DNA from: Nymphaea colorata
Taxonomy: Eukaryota; Streptophyta; Magnoliopsida; Nymphaeales; Nymphaeaceae
DNA length: 64,000 nt
Direction: 5' to 3'
Assembly (NCBI RefSeq): GCF_008831285.2
Contig: NC_045141.1
Span: 13,068,106-13,132,105, forward strand
This document shows positions 21,481-35,373 of this stretch, piece after piece. The notes under the pieces were generated by a model, which did no database searches, was not told the origin of the DNA, and saw only the letters and a list, made by a program, of their open reading frames with translations. The translations under genes were made by a program, and so were the position numbers. The first letter of the stretch is position 1, and each line of letters begins with the position of its first letter.

Positions 21481-24445
21481 TCGTTGCAAGAGTGAAGTTT
21501 GGTTTGTAGATAGCGGCTGCAGTAATTATGACGGGTGACAAGAGTTTTTTCAAAGATATTGATGAGACTATAAAGTTAGTTTTGTGGCTTGGAGACAATA
21601 ATAGAATAAGTGTGAAGGGTAAAGGAACTGCTATCATCAAATCAGAAATAAGTATGAAAATATTTATTAATGATGTGTACTACATTCCCGGGTTGACTCA
21701 AAATTTGCTTAGTGTTGGGCAGCTGGTTCAAAATGGGTACACACTTTCATTTGAAAATGATGCTTGTGAAATTAAAAATAAAAGTGGTGTAGTTCTTGCA
21801 AAAGTAAATATGGTTCAAAATAAAATGTTTCCTTGAGACAAATGCTTGTATGACAAAAATTGGTGATTTTAAGCTATGGCACGTGAGATATGGGCATCTT
21901 CATTTTAATGGGCTGAAACTCTTACATAAAAAAGGTATGGTATATAGACTGCCATTTATTGATTGTCATGATGATGTATGTGAAGGGTGTGTTTATGGTA
22001 AACAACATAAATTATCATTTTAAGTTGAAAAATCATGGAGAGCTAAAATGCCGCTTCAATTAGTTCATGCTGACATATGCGGTCCAATGAAAACTTCTTC
22101 ATTAAATGGTAGCAAGCATTTTTTGCTATTTACTGATGATTACACTAGAATGAGTTGGGTATACTTTCTCAGTCACAAATTTGATGCAATGGATAAATTT
22201 AAAGAGTTTAAATTTTTGTCGAAAAAGAAAGTGGAAAAGTAATAAAGATATTGCGTACGGATAGAGGGGGAGAATTTTTGTCTGATGAATTTGATTTATT
22301 TTGTAAAAATCATGACATTCGTAGGGAGTTTTCAGTAAGAAAGACCCCACAACAAAATGGTGTGGCCGAAAGGAAAAATTGGACAGTGGTGGAAATGGCA
22401 CGCAGCATGTTAAATGAAAAACAATTACCAAGTGAATTTTGTGCTGAAGCAATCCATATGACAGTATATCTTCGCAACATTTCTCCAACAAAACCCCATT
22501 TGAAGCATGGTGGAATCACAAACAAAACGTAAGTATGTTAAAAGTCTTTGGATGTGTTGCATATGCATTAATTGATCATAGTAAAGAAGCAAGTTGGATA
22601 AGAAGAGTTAAAAATGTATTTTTATTGGTTATAGTAGTGAAACTAAGGGTTATCGTCTCTATAATCCCTTAACTAAAAAGTTGATTATAAGAAGAGACAT
22701 TATACTTGATGAAAAAGCTTGCTGGGATTGGGTTAAGAATGAAACGATGAAACTCCTAATTGATGGGGAAGTGAATCCAAATCATATTGACGAAGAACCA
22801 AAGGAGAAAGATGAAGCTTTGAAGGAGACGATCAATGAAGGTATTGAATCCATTTCTGAAGAAACTCCTCCAAGAAAGGTACGATCCTTAAATGACATTT
22901 ATAAGTGTGCCTTTGCTTTTGTTGTTATAGAACGATCAACTTTTGATGAAGCATGCGTAGACAAAAATTGGATGAATGCTATGGAAGAGGAAATAAAGAC
23001 CATAGAAAAGAATGACACATGGGAGCTCTCTAATTTGCCGTTAGAAAGAAACCAATTGGAGTAAAATGGTTCTATAAGGTCAAGTGTGATGCTAAAGGTA
23101 ATGTGGAAAAATATAAAGCAAGGCTGGTTGCTAGAGGTTTTGTGCAAATATATGAAATTGATTTTACTGAGACTTTTTCACCTGTTGCAAGATTTGAGAC
23201 AGTAAGAATAATTTTTTCTATTGCTGCTCAATTTAAATAAAAAGTCTTTTAGTTTGATGTCAAGTCTGCATTCCTAAATGACTATTTGAATGAAGAGGTG
23301 TATGTTGATCAACTACCTAGATTTAAAATTAAAGGAAAAGAAGACAAGGTTTATAAACTTAAAAAGGCATTATACGGGCTTAAACTAGCTCCTCGTGCAT
23401 GGTATAGTCGTCTTGATAAATTTCTTCATCAAAATGGCTTTCAAAGAAGTAATAGTGAGCCAACTCTTTATGTCAAAGTGAGTGAAAATCATTTACTTAT
23501 AGTAAGTGTTTATGTGTATGACATTATCTATACTGACATTTCTTCTAGCCTTATTGCAGAATTTAGAAACTGTATGATGAGGGAGTTCGAAATGTCTGAT
23601 TTGGGATTGTTGCATTACTTTCTTGGTCTTTAAGTAGTACAAAGTGATAAAGGAATCTTTATATCGAAAGGAAAATATGCTTTGGATACTTTAAAAATAT
23701 TTAAAATGATGAATTGTAATGGTTGTGCAACTTCCATGAACACCAACGAAAAGTTGAATGCAGATGATGGAATGACAAAAGTGAATGAAAAATAATTTAG
23801 AAGCATGGTTGGTGCATTGATGTACTTGACACATACCAGACCAGACATTGTGTTTTCAGTAAGTTTGATATCAAAGTTCATGCAAGATCCATCGGTGCAA
23901 CATCTTGAAGCTGCAAAAAGAATTCTTTGTCACATTCAATCTACAATCAACTATGGAATTTTGTATAAATCTGTTACTAACTTTGGTTTAATTGGATATA
24001 CAGATAGTGATTCGGTAGGTTATGTTGATGATCGGAAAAGTACAAGTGATTTTGTATTTGGATTTGGTTCAGGTGTTGTGTCGTGGTGCTCAAAGAAACA
24101 AAGTTCAATAACTCTATCCTCTTCAGAAGCTGAATATATTGCTGCTACTGCTGTTGCATGTCAAGCGACATGGATGAGACGCGTTTTAGAAGATCTTCGA
24201 CTGAAGCAAGAGAATCCAACCCAGTTATACTGTCATAACAAATCTACTATTTCCATGGCAAAAAATCTTTCCTTTAATGGAAGGACTAAACATATAGAGT
24301 TACGTTATCACTTTATTAGAGACGTGACTGAGAAAAAAGAAATTAAGCTGAAGCAATATTTCACAAACGAGCAAGTTGCGGATGGTTTTACAAAAGCACA
24401 TCAAAATTTTTCAATTTTCGAGAAGCCATTGGCGTACAAGATTTT
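21481..24445 (+). pseudogene. Copia pol (protease, integrase, reverse transcriptase, RNase H)
   Basis: Protease WFVDSGCSN at about 21500 is followed at about 21524 by a frameshift. The integrase core shows HADICGPMK (about 22065), FTDDYTRMSWVYFL (about 22130) and, after a frameshift near 22242, RTDRGGEF and TPQQNGVAERKN, so the DDE residues can be traced. Reverse transcriptase runs from about 22960 to 23640. Its catalytic YVDD is replaced by YVYD at about 23512. RNase H (23805-24440) is the best-preserved part: GYTDSDSVGYVDDRKS, SSSEAEYIA, then TKHIELRYHFIRD. Not functional. Confidence 0.92.
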
Positions 24446-24464
24446 TCACATTAAGGGGGAGAAA

Positions 24465-24770
24465 TGTAAGTTAATGTGAACTTGTGGTCAAGTATGTGAA
24501 AAGTGGTGAACGTGTGAATATGTAGTCAAGTGGTGATCAGGGGTTTTGTGTAGTTAAGTTGTTTCTTTTCTTTAGCCATAAGAATATAACTTAGTGGTTA
24601 CGTGTTCACAAAATGAGGTTGCTTTTGGCAAGTGGCATTAGTGGGTAGTTTTTCTCTTTTTGTTTTGTTCTTTAAATATTTGTTACATGTGTGTGACCAC
24701 TTATGTGAAAGAAAATTTAACGTGTCTTTCTTTAATGATTTTTGTGTGGGAGTTAGAAATACTTCATTCA
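24465..24770 (+). repeat. 3' LTR of copia element 2
   Basis: 306 bp, same length as the 5' LTR, ending ACTTCATTCA before the TGAGG target duplication. Confidence 0.93.
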
Positions 24771-24775
24771 TGAGG

Positions 24776-25379
24776 ATCAACAACTGATTTTCAAAAATGG
24801 AACTGCTTTATGTAAAGAATGGAGATACAACAGTGGGGATTCAAATCCTTTAAAGGAAGTCGAGGTCTGGTTGTGGCCCTCCATCCGAGTGGCTTTTTAC
24901 TGTTGTCTTGGCTTTGGCTTCCTGTATAGGCCCCATTTTCCTGTAAATATAAAATGTCTCGGGGCCTATCGCATCATAGAGGTTTTCCTGAACTTTAATA
25001 ATTTGAGTGAAAATAGCTCGAATATATCTCACAACTTTGTATTTAGTTGGAAAATCCATCTGCGTAGTTGCCTAAAGTTTTGATATGTTATAGGTATCGC
25101 CACTCGACATATTCATACCCAAAAAATAGGTCTATTTGAAGGTTGTTGCCAAGATCTTGAGATGATCGTCGATAGAAGGAAGCTCTTCGATAGAGATTGT
25201 GGTTCAAAGTAAATGGAGACAAGTAAATGGAGACACAAATATTGGAGGACATTCATAAGTAACTGGTAGGAAATCTCAAACAAAAAGTGAACTACTATCT
25301 TTTGTATCTTTAGTGAAGTTGTTGACAATACGAAAGCCACCAACGTAAATCATGAAGCAGGATAATACCAACTCAAATT
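24776..25379. other. Short gene-free spacer between elements 2 and 3
   Basis: Reading frames on both strands are short and have no recognisable domains. A small local duplication (AAGTAAATGGAGACA) is seen at about 25207-25233. Confidence 0.45.
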
Positions 25380-28300
25380 ATGGCAAGCGGGATAATGAGA
25401 ATGTAAATCAGTTGAGATTTGATTGGCATGTAAGTAGGAGGTTGAATATTAAAGGTATACAGCCAAAATCTGTAATCTAATAAGACCTTTAATAAGATCT
25501 TCAATAATATCTTATACCAGCAGATTACCTTTTTCTTGTCATTGAGAGTGGGAGGATAGTTCTGATGGGTGTCATGGACGTAGGTCTTGTGTTCTCTCTT
25601 CTTTCTTGTGATTTGTTGTAGTTTGTCATGGTACCTTTACTTGGTATCAAAAGCCAGGTTGTGAAGATGGAGAAGCATGCTTAATGGCATCCTCAAAGGG
25701 TGTTTCTTCTTCATTGGCTGCTGGGTTGAGTCAGAATTCAGATGTCAATCAAATGCCTTTGCAAGCTTGGCTTCTGTGAAGTACTCGGACTGATAAACTG
25801 CCTTTCGTGGAAAACTCAAATTTAATATGTTATGAAGAGTCAATACCTCATCAAGTGCATGGACAGTTCGTGTAAGGCTCCAAGCAAGAAGTTGCTGACA
25901 GAAGATAACTCAAGCACCGTTAACCTTGATGATGTTGTTTGAGATAGGTCGACCAACTTGCCTTAAGTTGGATTGAGGCGATCATTACAGAGCCGGTGTC
26001 CGATTATTCATCTTCAAGTCACATTTTATATGATTCACTGAATGTTGTGGGTGTGAAAATTTTGGATGAGGATTTGGTTTGGTATACTTTGAAAGGCATG
26101 CATACTTAATATGAGAGTTTGTGACTGGTTACCTCTCAAGGATCTTCCTTCCTTTGTTGAAATACATGACATGCTTTAAAACCAAGAAAAGAGGGTTTTC
26201 TTGTTTTTACTTGAGATTGTTGATGTCGATCTTCGGGACTGACCTCTATTAATTATGGAGAGAGTTTCAAATATCATTTGCTTCTTATTGATAACTATTC
26301 TCATTTTTATTGGTTGTTTCCTATAAAAAAAGAGTATGGAACGTTGACACATTTTAAAATGTTTAAAAATACTGTTGAAAAACTCATAAGTGAAGTTGTT
26401 AAAATTGTTCGTAGTGAAGGGGGAAAAAATTCTTAAATAGTGAATTTTGGCAAGTACTTGCATAAACATGGTATTTACATGTAGATTTCATGTCCATACC
26501 CACCTCAGCAAAATGGTATTATAGGAGTATTATAGAAAGAAAACATTGTCATATAACCGATAGCAGACTTTGAATGATGATTCATGCCTCAAATATAGAT
26601 TTTGGGTTGATTAGACTCTTTAGTAATAATATAGATGGAAAGTCACCAATTGAAATTCTTTTTCATAAGAAACCATCTATGGACCCATCATCAAAATATT
26701 TGGAAGTACATATTACCCTTGGCACCATATATTGCTCATAGGGTCTCATTAAAATCATGAGCACACATATATTTTGATATTGCTGGTCCTGGTACACAGA
26801 AAAATTATATTACACACATATTAATTTTGAAGAGGACACATTTCGATTTGTAGCGATGGTTTCCCTTTCATAATTGAGTAGGTCATGGAATGGATGAATC
26901 TAAGTTGTCTTTCAAGTTTGTTGACAAACTCTTGAAAGCTAGAGAGAAACAATAAGAGACAACTGAAAGACAAATGACAATGTTGGTAAAACTATTCTCT
27001 CATCACCACCATCTTTACCTTGTGAGGTGCTTGATCGTAGTGATAACCATGTTGAAATTATTCGTTTTTATGCTATTTATACTATGCATAGTGATCATGG
27101 TCATCATATTTCTCATCGCAATAATGTGGACATATTAGTGTTTCTAATGGTGGGCAATAGTTAGACATAGTGAATCAAAGTTCCACCTCTTAATAAACAC
27201 ATCTCAAGATGACCAATTTCCAAAGTGGGACACGTAAATTTATATGGCATCTCCTCACAGTTATTTAATGTTGCACTTAATGTGGTTGGTAGGGAAGACA
27301 CAGTTATTTAATGTTGCACTTAATGTGGTTGGTAGGGATGAGCATGAACTTTCAAACATGTTAAAGACACTTACAAATAGTTATATGTTATGAAGAATGA
27401 GTATGATGCCTTGATCAAAAATAAAATGTGGAAACTCATTCCTCATCAGTCTTCAGAAAAATCTTTTTATGTGTCGGTGAATTTTTAAAATTCAAATGTA
27501 ATGATGACGATGCCATTAAAAGATATAAAAGCACGTTTAATTGTCAAGGGTTATAGTCAATAGAAAGGTGTAGCTTATTTTGAGACTTTTAGTCATATTA
27601 TGAAATCGGTGACAGTTCGAATGGTTATGTATGTGACCATTAGCAATGATTGGAGTATACATCAATTAGACATCAATAATGCATTCTTGCAAGATCATCT
27701 TGATAAAAAATTCTATATGCATAAACCCCCAGGCCTTGAAAATAAAAGATTTCCTCATTATATTTGTAAATTGAAGAGAGTTTTGTAGAGTTTAAAATAA
27801 GCACATGGAGCTTGGTTTGACTACATACATCAATATCTTGAACAAAAGAGTTTTGTTGAGTCCAAAGGTAATTTTACATTGTTTTACAAGATCAAAGAAA
27901 ATGTGGAATTGTTTGTACTAATATATGTTGATCACATAGTCATGATAGGAAGTTTTAAGAAGGTCTTCACAAAACCCTTCAAAGATTTTGTGCGATGGTT
28001 TTCTATTGATGATTTGACTGAGTTAAACTTCTTTCTTAGATTTGAGGTTGAAAAAGAAATAATATTATTCTCTTGACTCAATGAAAGTATATTTTAGAGC
28101 TCCTAGATAAGACAAAGATGAGAGATTCAAAACGCTTGAGCATGTAAGCAGCCATGAATATCAAATTGTCTAGAGAGGAACGAAAATCTCTTAGGGATCC
28201 GATGTAGTATAGACAAATTGTTGGACCATTGCAATACTTGTTATTCACAATATCATATATTGCTTATTCAGTGAATAATGCATGTTAGTGCATGTAAAAA

Positions 28301-28870
28301 CCAGATCAACATATGGCACATGTGTAGCATATTCTAATGTACTTAAAGGGAACAATCAACATTGGAATTTAGATTAAAAGATAGTCAAATTTTAATTTGA
28401 AAATCTATACAGATGCCAACCGAGCAGGATCGCCATATGCCAATTAGTCTATAGGTGGCTACCATGTTTACATAGGACCAAATATTATGTCATGGAGAAC
28501 ACATAAGAAACATATTTTTGCTAGGTCAAGTATATAGGCAATGTCGTCTTCTTAAGGAGATGGACATATGCTCCACAAATCTCTTACGTTATGGTGTGAT
28601 AATTTCGGAGTATCTCTCAAACTAGGAGCTCAACTTTATCTCTTTTGTTGGAAGAGTGTGCCTGATTAATTTTTGTCTTACACCTTTAGCTAATTACTAT
28701 ATGCAAGTAAGAAGACATCCTAACAAGATTATGCGACAGTTAGAGTAGATTATATAGGTTTTCCTTTGGTAGACAATACTAAAGATCACAAGTATGCCCA
28801 CTTGTTGAAATGGAATGACATATACCCAAAGATGAAGGTGAGGTGAGAAATAAGCCCATGTAAGAGTGGA
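25380..28870 (+). mobile_element. Ty1/copia retrotransposon 3, heavily decayed
   Basis: A primer-binding-like TGGTATCAAAAGCC at 25642 suggests that the preceding ~250 bp are a worn 5' LTR. Gag traces (DLVWYTLKGMHT at about 26070) are followed by integrase (YHLLLIDNYSHFYWLFPIKKE at about 26270; CPYPPQQNG at about 26490). Reverse transcriptase follows (WSIHQLDINNAFLQ at about 27650; LIYVDHIVMIGS, with YVDD changed to YVDH, at about 27920), then RNase H (IYTDANRAGSPYA at about 28400). Stops and frameshifts occur every 100-200 bp. No 3' LTR matching the 5' side was found, so the 3' end is uncertain. This is the oldest of the four elements. Confidence 0.82.
27256..27341 (+). repeat. 43-bp tandem duplication in element 3
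   Basis: CACAGTTATTTAATGTTGC... begins at 27256 and again at 27299, nearly identical over 43 bp. It lies in the linker before reverse transcriptase. Confidence 0.9.
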
Positions 28871-31800
28871 AAGAAGCTTTGCTAGCTAGCAAACCTTGCA
28901 CAGTTGCCAAATCTCAAAGTCCATACACGAGAGTGGATCAAAGTCAGATACTTGAGCCATCATAAAAAGCCTTTGGTATCTTAGAAAACCACAGAAAGAG
29001 TCATCGGCATGAAGCAGCATTGAGTTTGAGTGCGAGAGAATTGAAGACAATGTCAAGTGGAAGTTTGGAGATGAGAGCAAGGTCAAGGCATGGACAGATA
29101 ACTGCGGCAATGCATTCTTGCCAAGAGCCTTAATGGCACCTTATATGGGAGCTATCAAAGAGACTTTAAATGTTAATGCAGCTCAAAAGAAATTGAAATG
29201 TGGGCTTGGTATGGCTAGTGATTGTCATCATATATGCATTATTCAAAATGTTCTACTAAACCTGCAGAAGGACATGATTGTTGAGATTACCAATGAAAGT
29301 TAAGAGCTAGAAAACTATTTAAACAATTTTGTGCTGAAGGTTGAAAAAAGGATGGAGACATGGAATTTAGAAAAAGTGGCTCCCAGCAAAGGCCAACTTG
29401 TTTGTGTATATTGCCATTTTCAGCAAACTCTTATATATAATAGAATCAAAAGATATGCACACAGCCTATCTACTCAATGTGTAATGCTTAAAGAAAAGAA
29501 AATCCACCTTTTATTGAAATGAAAAGTCATTGTATGGGTATCAAATTTTTTGGTTAGCAAATTTAATATGAGCTCAATCTCCTCATGTCGGTTGCAGAAG
29601 AGTTCACAATCTAGAGTCTTGTAGCAAAGACAAAAAAGTGGTTGCAGGGATATTAGTTCACTAGTTTCTATGTAATTATATAGATGCCTTGGAGAGTTAT
29701 GGAGTGGCTGCCCCATAATAGTATGGGGAGAATCTGACCTACTTTCTATAGTGGATGATATGGCATGAATTACTTGTTTCTTTGCTGAAAGCTATAATGA
29801 TAAAGCCAATGAGTTGTGAGAATATGGTTCAACTTGGGTTCTCATTTAAAGTAAAGAGGGATCTACACAATAGGAGGATTAATAATATTCGTGGTGGAAA
29901 CCAATGTAAATGTGAGTGGCATGACAATAGTTCTGTTCACTAGAGGTAAGGGAACTGAAGACTAAGTGTGGTATGCTACAGCATTGCAGGGCAATGACGA
30001 AGTAGAGATGAACCATCTTCAGAGAGGTTTAACTCAGCAGGACAAGGGAGAGCAAAACATCTATGCCATAACTAATAATTGAGGGTGGAAGTACATCAAA
30101 ATTCTGCTAACAAAGTTATTTTTGGAGATTTCAGACCTAACATAAGTATAGGTCGTTTGGTGATTAAAGAAAGGGTGAGGCGCTTCGCCTGCATGACGGT
30201 CAGCTATGATTTTGGCTGAGTTTAGTAGATGAGTGCATGAGAGTGTTGTTGTTGAGACATTTTGGCTTGGAACAGTGCAGAAATTTTGTCGATACCTATA
30301 TGTTGCAATAACTTGGGTTTTTTGTGCTGCTCATAATGATCAATTGGAGTATGGCAGTTCTTTGGGTGTGTAGGTAATCTATGCATAATTTTGGTGTTTG
30401 TTATTTTTGTTGTTCATATTCATTTTCTTTTAATAAAGATTGGGAGCCTACCTCTCAGCACACTTTGTTAATTGGAAATTACAAATATGATATAGCAGTG
30501 TTAACAACTAACCAACAGTACAAGAAGAAGAAAAGTTAAATGGAAAAGACGAATCTGATCGCATTAAAGCTGAGCATGTAGAGTCATCACCAACTCTCTT
30601 GGAAAAATCGAGAAGGCTCAAGAGGCTATGAGCCTCCTTTTGCAAGTCTGGTGAGTAATGATGTAAAAAAAAAAAAAATTATTAGAAGCTCGTGGAATTT
30701 TTCACCACCAAGTTGTTCTCCCTGTAAATATAGGTGATGGCCATTATCTAATGTATCACGGTGTTAAGTGAGTGTGTTCACTTGGTGGGCTGGTGTGTGT
30801 CTTGAGTGAGAGTTTCAAGCCTGTGCTTGGGTGATGCGGGTGCTGCTCACTTGGTGAGCAAGGTGTGCTTTCTTTTGTAAGTGAGGTAGTTCATTACGTG
30901 AGCTAGTGAGGTGAGTCTTTCTTAGACTCTTCTTGTGTTCACGTAAACATATTATTGTTAATGATAGTTGTTCATGGTTTAAGTGTTGGTGCATATTTTA
31001 CGTCATTGCTTGGTTAAGTTGGCTTGGTGAGCTTTGTTGGATTGGTTATTAAATTTTGAAGTAAACTTTGTCAAGTTTGTTATTGAGAATTACTTTTGCA
31101 GTTGAGACTCTGCTGGATTTTCTTTGCAGAAATTATTCGGGTTTGAGATCTAAGCTATAACTAGAGCCAACATTTTCGCCTACAGATCATTCTAGATAAA
31201 TTATTCTTCTCAACCCTAAATTGCCTTTGCAATTTAAAGCTCCACGTAAGCATCTTTGCTTCCAATCAACGGCAAGCCATCACCATCACCCTCACCTTCA
31301 CCTGCCTCTGCTACAGGTGTCTAATTTGCTTACTCCATAGTCGTTATGTCAGCTTTGTTAGTGGGGTGAATGTTCTTCATGGTGAATATGTGGTACAGTG
31401 GCAGCTCAAACAACTGATAATACACTCAAGCATCTCTGAAAATACGTTGTAGGAATAACTGTGGTTCATGAACCTGAACAGGTTGCTTCGTCTCCTAGCA
31501 TTATCCACAGCTTGAAGGCCCCAAGCATCTTCTCCCTAACTTCAAGACATCAAAGCCAAAGGCTAGAATCTGTCGGTTTACTGCTGTGTGTATGGCAGTA
31601 ATACATTACTAACATAAAGTACGTGAAAAGATGCCTTTCTTGCCAGTGGGCATGAAATGTGATGTGCTTGCCGACAATTTGGTGAAGGTGGTAGCTTCTT
31701 TCATAGCTTTGATCTTTTTGGTTCGTTCCCAACCAAAAAAGAATATACCATAGGTAACATGTATCTCCCTTTCCTTCTCTTCTCCCCCTATAACTGTTGG

Positions 31801-33410
31801 CTACAAATACTGTCAGGTACATACTTTCAGTTTAACTCCCCGTCTCTCTCTTCAACTGGTGGTCGTTAATCTACCATACTCATGTTTGCCGTTTCGTTTG
31901 GATATAAGTTCAATTTTAAACTCTCCTTTTAGCCGATCTGTTTTGATTATCTGGAATTTTTCTCATGCTGTTGAGAGAATATATAAGATATTATTACCAG
32001 ATGATTAACTGTAAAAGAGATTGATAAAAAACTTAGTCGTCTGATATTAATTTTGACAAATTGAGTTTCTTGAGAATGCAAGGCTACTTGATAAAGATCA
32101 CCAATGCAATTACATTAACAATAGAGTGGAGAATTAAATATGGAAGTCAATTTTGTTTGGAAAATACGTTTGATGTTTCTGAAAAAAACAAGGCTAACCA
32201 CAAAATATTTTCATTGAAGCAAGTCTTAGCTCTATATGTGTAGCTCCCGGTAGTTGTTCATCATCTTCTTGATTAATACAAAATCTTTCTCTGCACGTAG
32301 TCCTAATGTCAATTCTTGCATGGCAACAACGTGAGGCCAAATACATACGTCTTTTTTTTTTCTCATTTCAATCTATGTTGTCAAACAGAGAACAGAATAT
32401 GAAAAACAATTTATCTTATATCATCAAACACAAAATCGCTTCGCTATGGCGATAAGTATTTTTTGACCGCAAGCACAAATATCACTTTCTGGGTTTAAAC
32501 TTTAAACAACGAGGTTATTTGTGGGTTTTTCACGAGAAAATTTGAGAAAGTTTCTGCAGATTTCAAAGCAATTAATCTTTCAGCGAGAAAAGGAAAGGTG
32601 GCCAAAAGCTTAAAAATAAGATAAATAAAAAATGTGAATAAAAATCCGGTTACTATAAACTGCAAAAAACACGAAAAAGTATGAAAAAACAGGAAAAATG
32701 AAAAAGATAGTAAAACATGCGAATAATAGAATCATAAAATGCATTTTTTTGGGGTTTTGACGGTATTTAAAAAAATAGTGTTTTCCCCGTTTTATTCGAC
32801 TGACCAGTTTTTAACGTTTTAAACTCGTTTTTTTCAATAATACATTTTTTTTTATAGGCGCCATGAAGCACTTAGTGTAAAACTCATGCCTAGGTCCTAA
32901 TGCAAGAACGAGCTTAATTTTTGCTGTTCAAATGATACGCTGGCCACATATTAGCTGAGTTTGCGTTAGATTCAGACAGGAGATGGAAAAAGAATTAATT
33001 GGAATCATTTACAGTTCACGTTTCAATCAACGTAACTTGGACTTCAAAGAAGATCACGGGAATCAGCCGGAAAACTTTTCAAGTGGGCAGTCTGAGTGCG
33101 CATGGTGTGCCAAAAGATTGGTGCCGTCAAATCCAACTGCCTAAAAGGCATATCAGAGTAGAGAGGATATTAGAAGATTCCTTTCGGATAAGTCCTTCCT
33201 GATCTTTATGCGGTAGAGTAGAAATTTAAGTGTTCAACGCTCATCATTATGACTATAACCTTACGCTAAAATCAAAATTGTTCAATATAATTTGGGAACC
33301 TAGACTCCAGCATGCTTTGATTGGATCCGGAACCAAACTTAGTGTTGGTAGGTCCGAACTACCCGACATTGTTTTAGTCCAATGACATCATTTGTGGACA
33401 TCTTTTGCCT
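28871..33410. other. Long stretch without recognised genes
   Basis: Moderately AT-rich. Two + strand frames (29118-29303 and 29331-29522) follow each other but show no domain. Other reading frames are similarly anonymous. Segments near 30760-31330 are GT-rich with repeated GTGAG/TTGGTGAGC words. The 32450-32850 part is A/T-rich and like 14280-14640. A poly(A) run lies near 30665. It is probably a mosaic of decayed transposon sequence, but no family is proven. Confidence 0.4.
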
Positions 33411-33594
33411 TAAACTCTTACAATGCTTCGACATATGTTCTTAGATGTGAAAGATCGATGATATTTTTTGTACATATCTGGAGAAAACCTGCCACCCGAA
33501 CCTGAGTTTAAACTCTTACAATGCTTCGACATATGTTCTTAGACGTGAAAGATCGCTGATATTTTTTGTATATATCTTGAGAAAACCTGCCACC
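33411..33594 (+). repeat. 98-bp tandem duplication
   Basis: TAAACTCTTACAATGCTTCG starts at 33411 and recurs at 33509. The second unit matches for about 86 bp with few differences, ending at CTGCCACC. No coding or RNA function is seen. Confidence 0.92.
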
Positions 33595-35373
33595 GTAAAA
33601 GAGATGTAGAAAAAGTTCGACTCTTCCATTGACGACCGAATCTTTTGACAAGAACTGATCAGACATTTATCCCATTCTTCACAAGTATTTGATTTATGCC
33701 GTGATTTTTTGCCTTACTTTTATTCGCTGCATCTTTGAAACAAATCCATCTGCACTTGGAATTAAGTTAACTATTGCACACTTTTGTTAACGATGTTATG
33801 TTTTGGTGATTGTATAATGGACCAGGCAGTGTAAAAGAAGAATCTCATTTCAGTTTGGCTTGTCTGAATTTGCAGTTCTTATTAATGACTAAATGAAGCC
33901 CTTTACTTCCAGATTGTAGGGGAAAAAGGACTTCCAATCTTAATTTGTTTTTCCACTGTTTAGCTGCTCAATTTACAGGACATCACAATTCACAATAATC
34001 CCAGCAGTGGTTCTCCATTTTGCACATGTTTTTTCTCCTATATCTGTGAATTTTTAGGTGCATAATGAAGAAGAGTCTGTGGGCATAAGGCGTTTAAAAG
34101 GCGAAAAAGGGGCACACGGGTGTGATGCATTTTGTATAGTTGCAGGGGGAGGATGACGAGAAAGAAGTCTGGAGGAAATGAGTATAGACAGGATGAGGAA
34201 AAGGAAATCAGTGTAGGAAAGGACGAGGAGAAGGAAAAAGCCTGTGGAGAAATCAATTTCTTGTAAGCTTATTACCACACGACAAATCGACCGATATCTG
34301 ACCTGAAATTGTGGACTAATCTTGCCGAGTGGTCCTCACTTCAAGCATGCTTTCTTTTATGTCCTAGCAGATCTCAACAAGTTCTTCTGTAGCAGAAGAT
34401 AAAAGAGTGTAAGATTTCTACTGCACCAAGCGCTGTATCCCTCCATTAATGGGGGAAAGGAAATAATTACAGTCCATCATGGAGCTTTGTCTTAAAGCCA
34501 CTTAAGTTCGCTTGAGTTTCGTGTGTCAAGATCTTTTATATCCTTCAGTAGATTTTTTAACAGCATCTAAATGTTAGTGTGATGTAAATAATATATCTCA
34601 TTATAATACTAGCGCCCCTTTTTATGGTTTTCTTTCTGAGGATTAAGATTCCCCATGGCCGGTAATTTGCTGCCTTCAATTTGACCTGATGGGTCAGGCT
34701 GTAGCTATCATACGAACAGTCACTAGCAGCCATGATTTCATTTTGAATGGACGTCAAGCTCAAGTTATAGGTGTACAATCACATGCTGGAGTACTCAGGA
34801 AAAGACGATTTCGGCCTTCAACTTCTGTGGATGAAATGACATTCAAAGGTCACAGATTACCGTGTTATCACTCACATGCAGCAAACACCAATACAAGCAT
34901 GTCAGGAATATGTTGGAAGAGAGAGAGAGATGGCAGATGGGTTATATTCTATAAGGCCCGTTAGATTAGTCTTCCCAAAAAAAAAACAAAATGAAAAGTA
35001 CCATCTCTAACAGTCATAAAAGATAGGTGCTCAACTCCATCGTTTTCCAACGCTTCACAACCAAGAGCCAGTTAAGTAGAGAAAGATGTGGAAAGACAAA
35101 TTGCCAACAGGGTATCAGCCAAGCACACGGTAATCCCTGCCGAGTTACTGTATCTAGGATCTTATGTTATTGACCGACCTGCGGCCGGCCGAGAACTCCG
35201 GCACCATTCAATCCCGGCTTCATGTACAATACGAACTCCACCGCCTTCTTACTGTGCAAATATTTGCTTTTACTGCACATGAAAGAAACTCCACCAAGGA
35301 GGCAGGCCGCCAGGCACCAAAAGAATTAAAGACGGGAAAAGACCGCCACGACACGCACTCCTTTCTTACTTCC
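33595..35373. other. Intergenic region downstream of the receptor kinase
   Basis: Mixed sequence without recognised genes. The bases next to 35374 are probably the 3' UTR of the minus-strand kinase gene. Overlapping minus-strand frames at 34038-34278 are Ser/Leu/Phe-rich readings of a purine-rich stretch and are not believed. Confidence 0.45.

Larger units (their letters stand above)
20022..24770 (+). mobile_element. Ty1/copia LTR retrotransposon 2, bounded, decayed
   Basis: A 4.75-kb element with 306-bp LTRs at 20022-20327 and 24465-24770 (TG...CA), flanked by a TGAGG target duplication at 20017-20021 and 24771-24775. A primer-binding-like TGGTGTCAGAGAC follows the 5' LTR at 20332, and a purine tract AAGGGGGAGAAA precedes the 3' LTR. 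All copia domains are present in order: gag, zinc knuckle, protease, integrase, reverse transcriptase, RNase H. The LTRs differ at about 25 positions by eye (about 8%), so this insertion is older than element 1. Several stops and frameshifts inactivate it. Confidence 0.95.

Noticed and set aside
28886-29110. Minus-strand frame with an ADD triplet, possibly a LINE reverse transcriptase
   Set aside because: The surrounding residues do not fit a LINE FADD motif, and no other reverse-transcriptase block is nearby.
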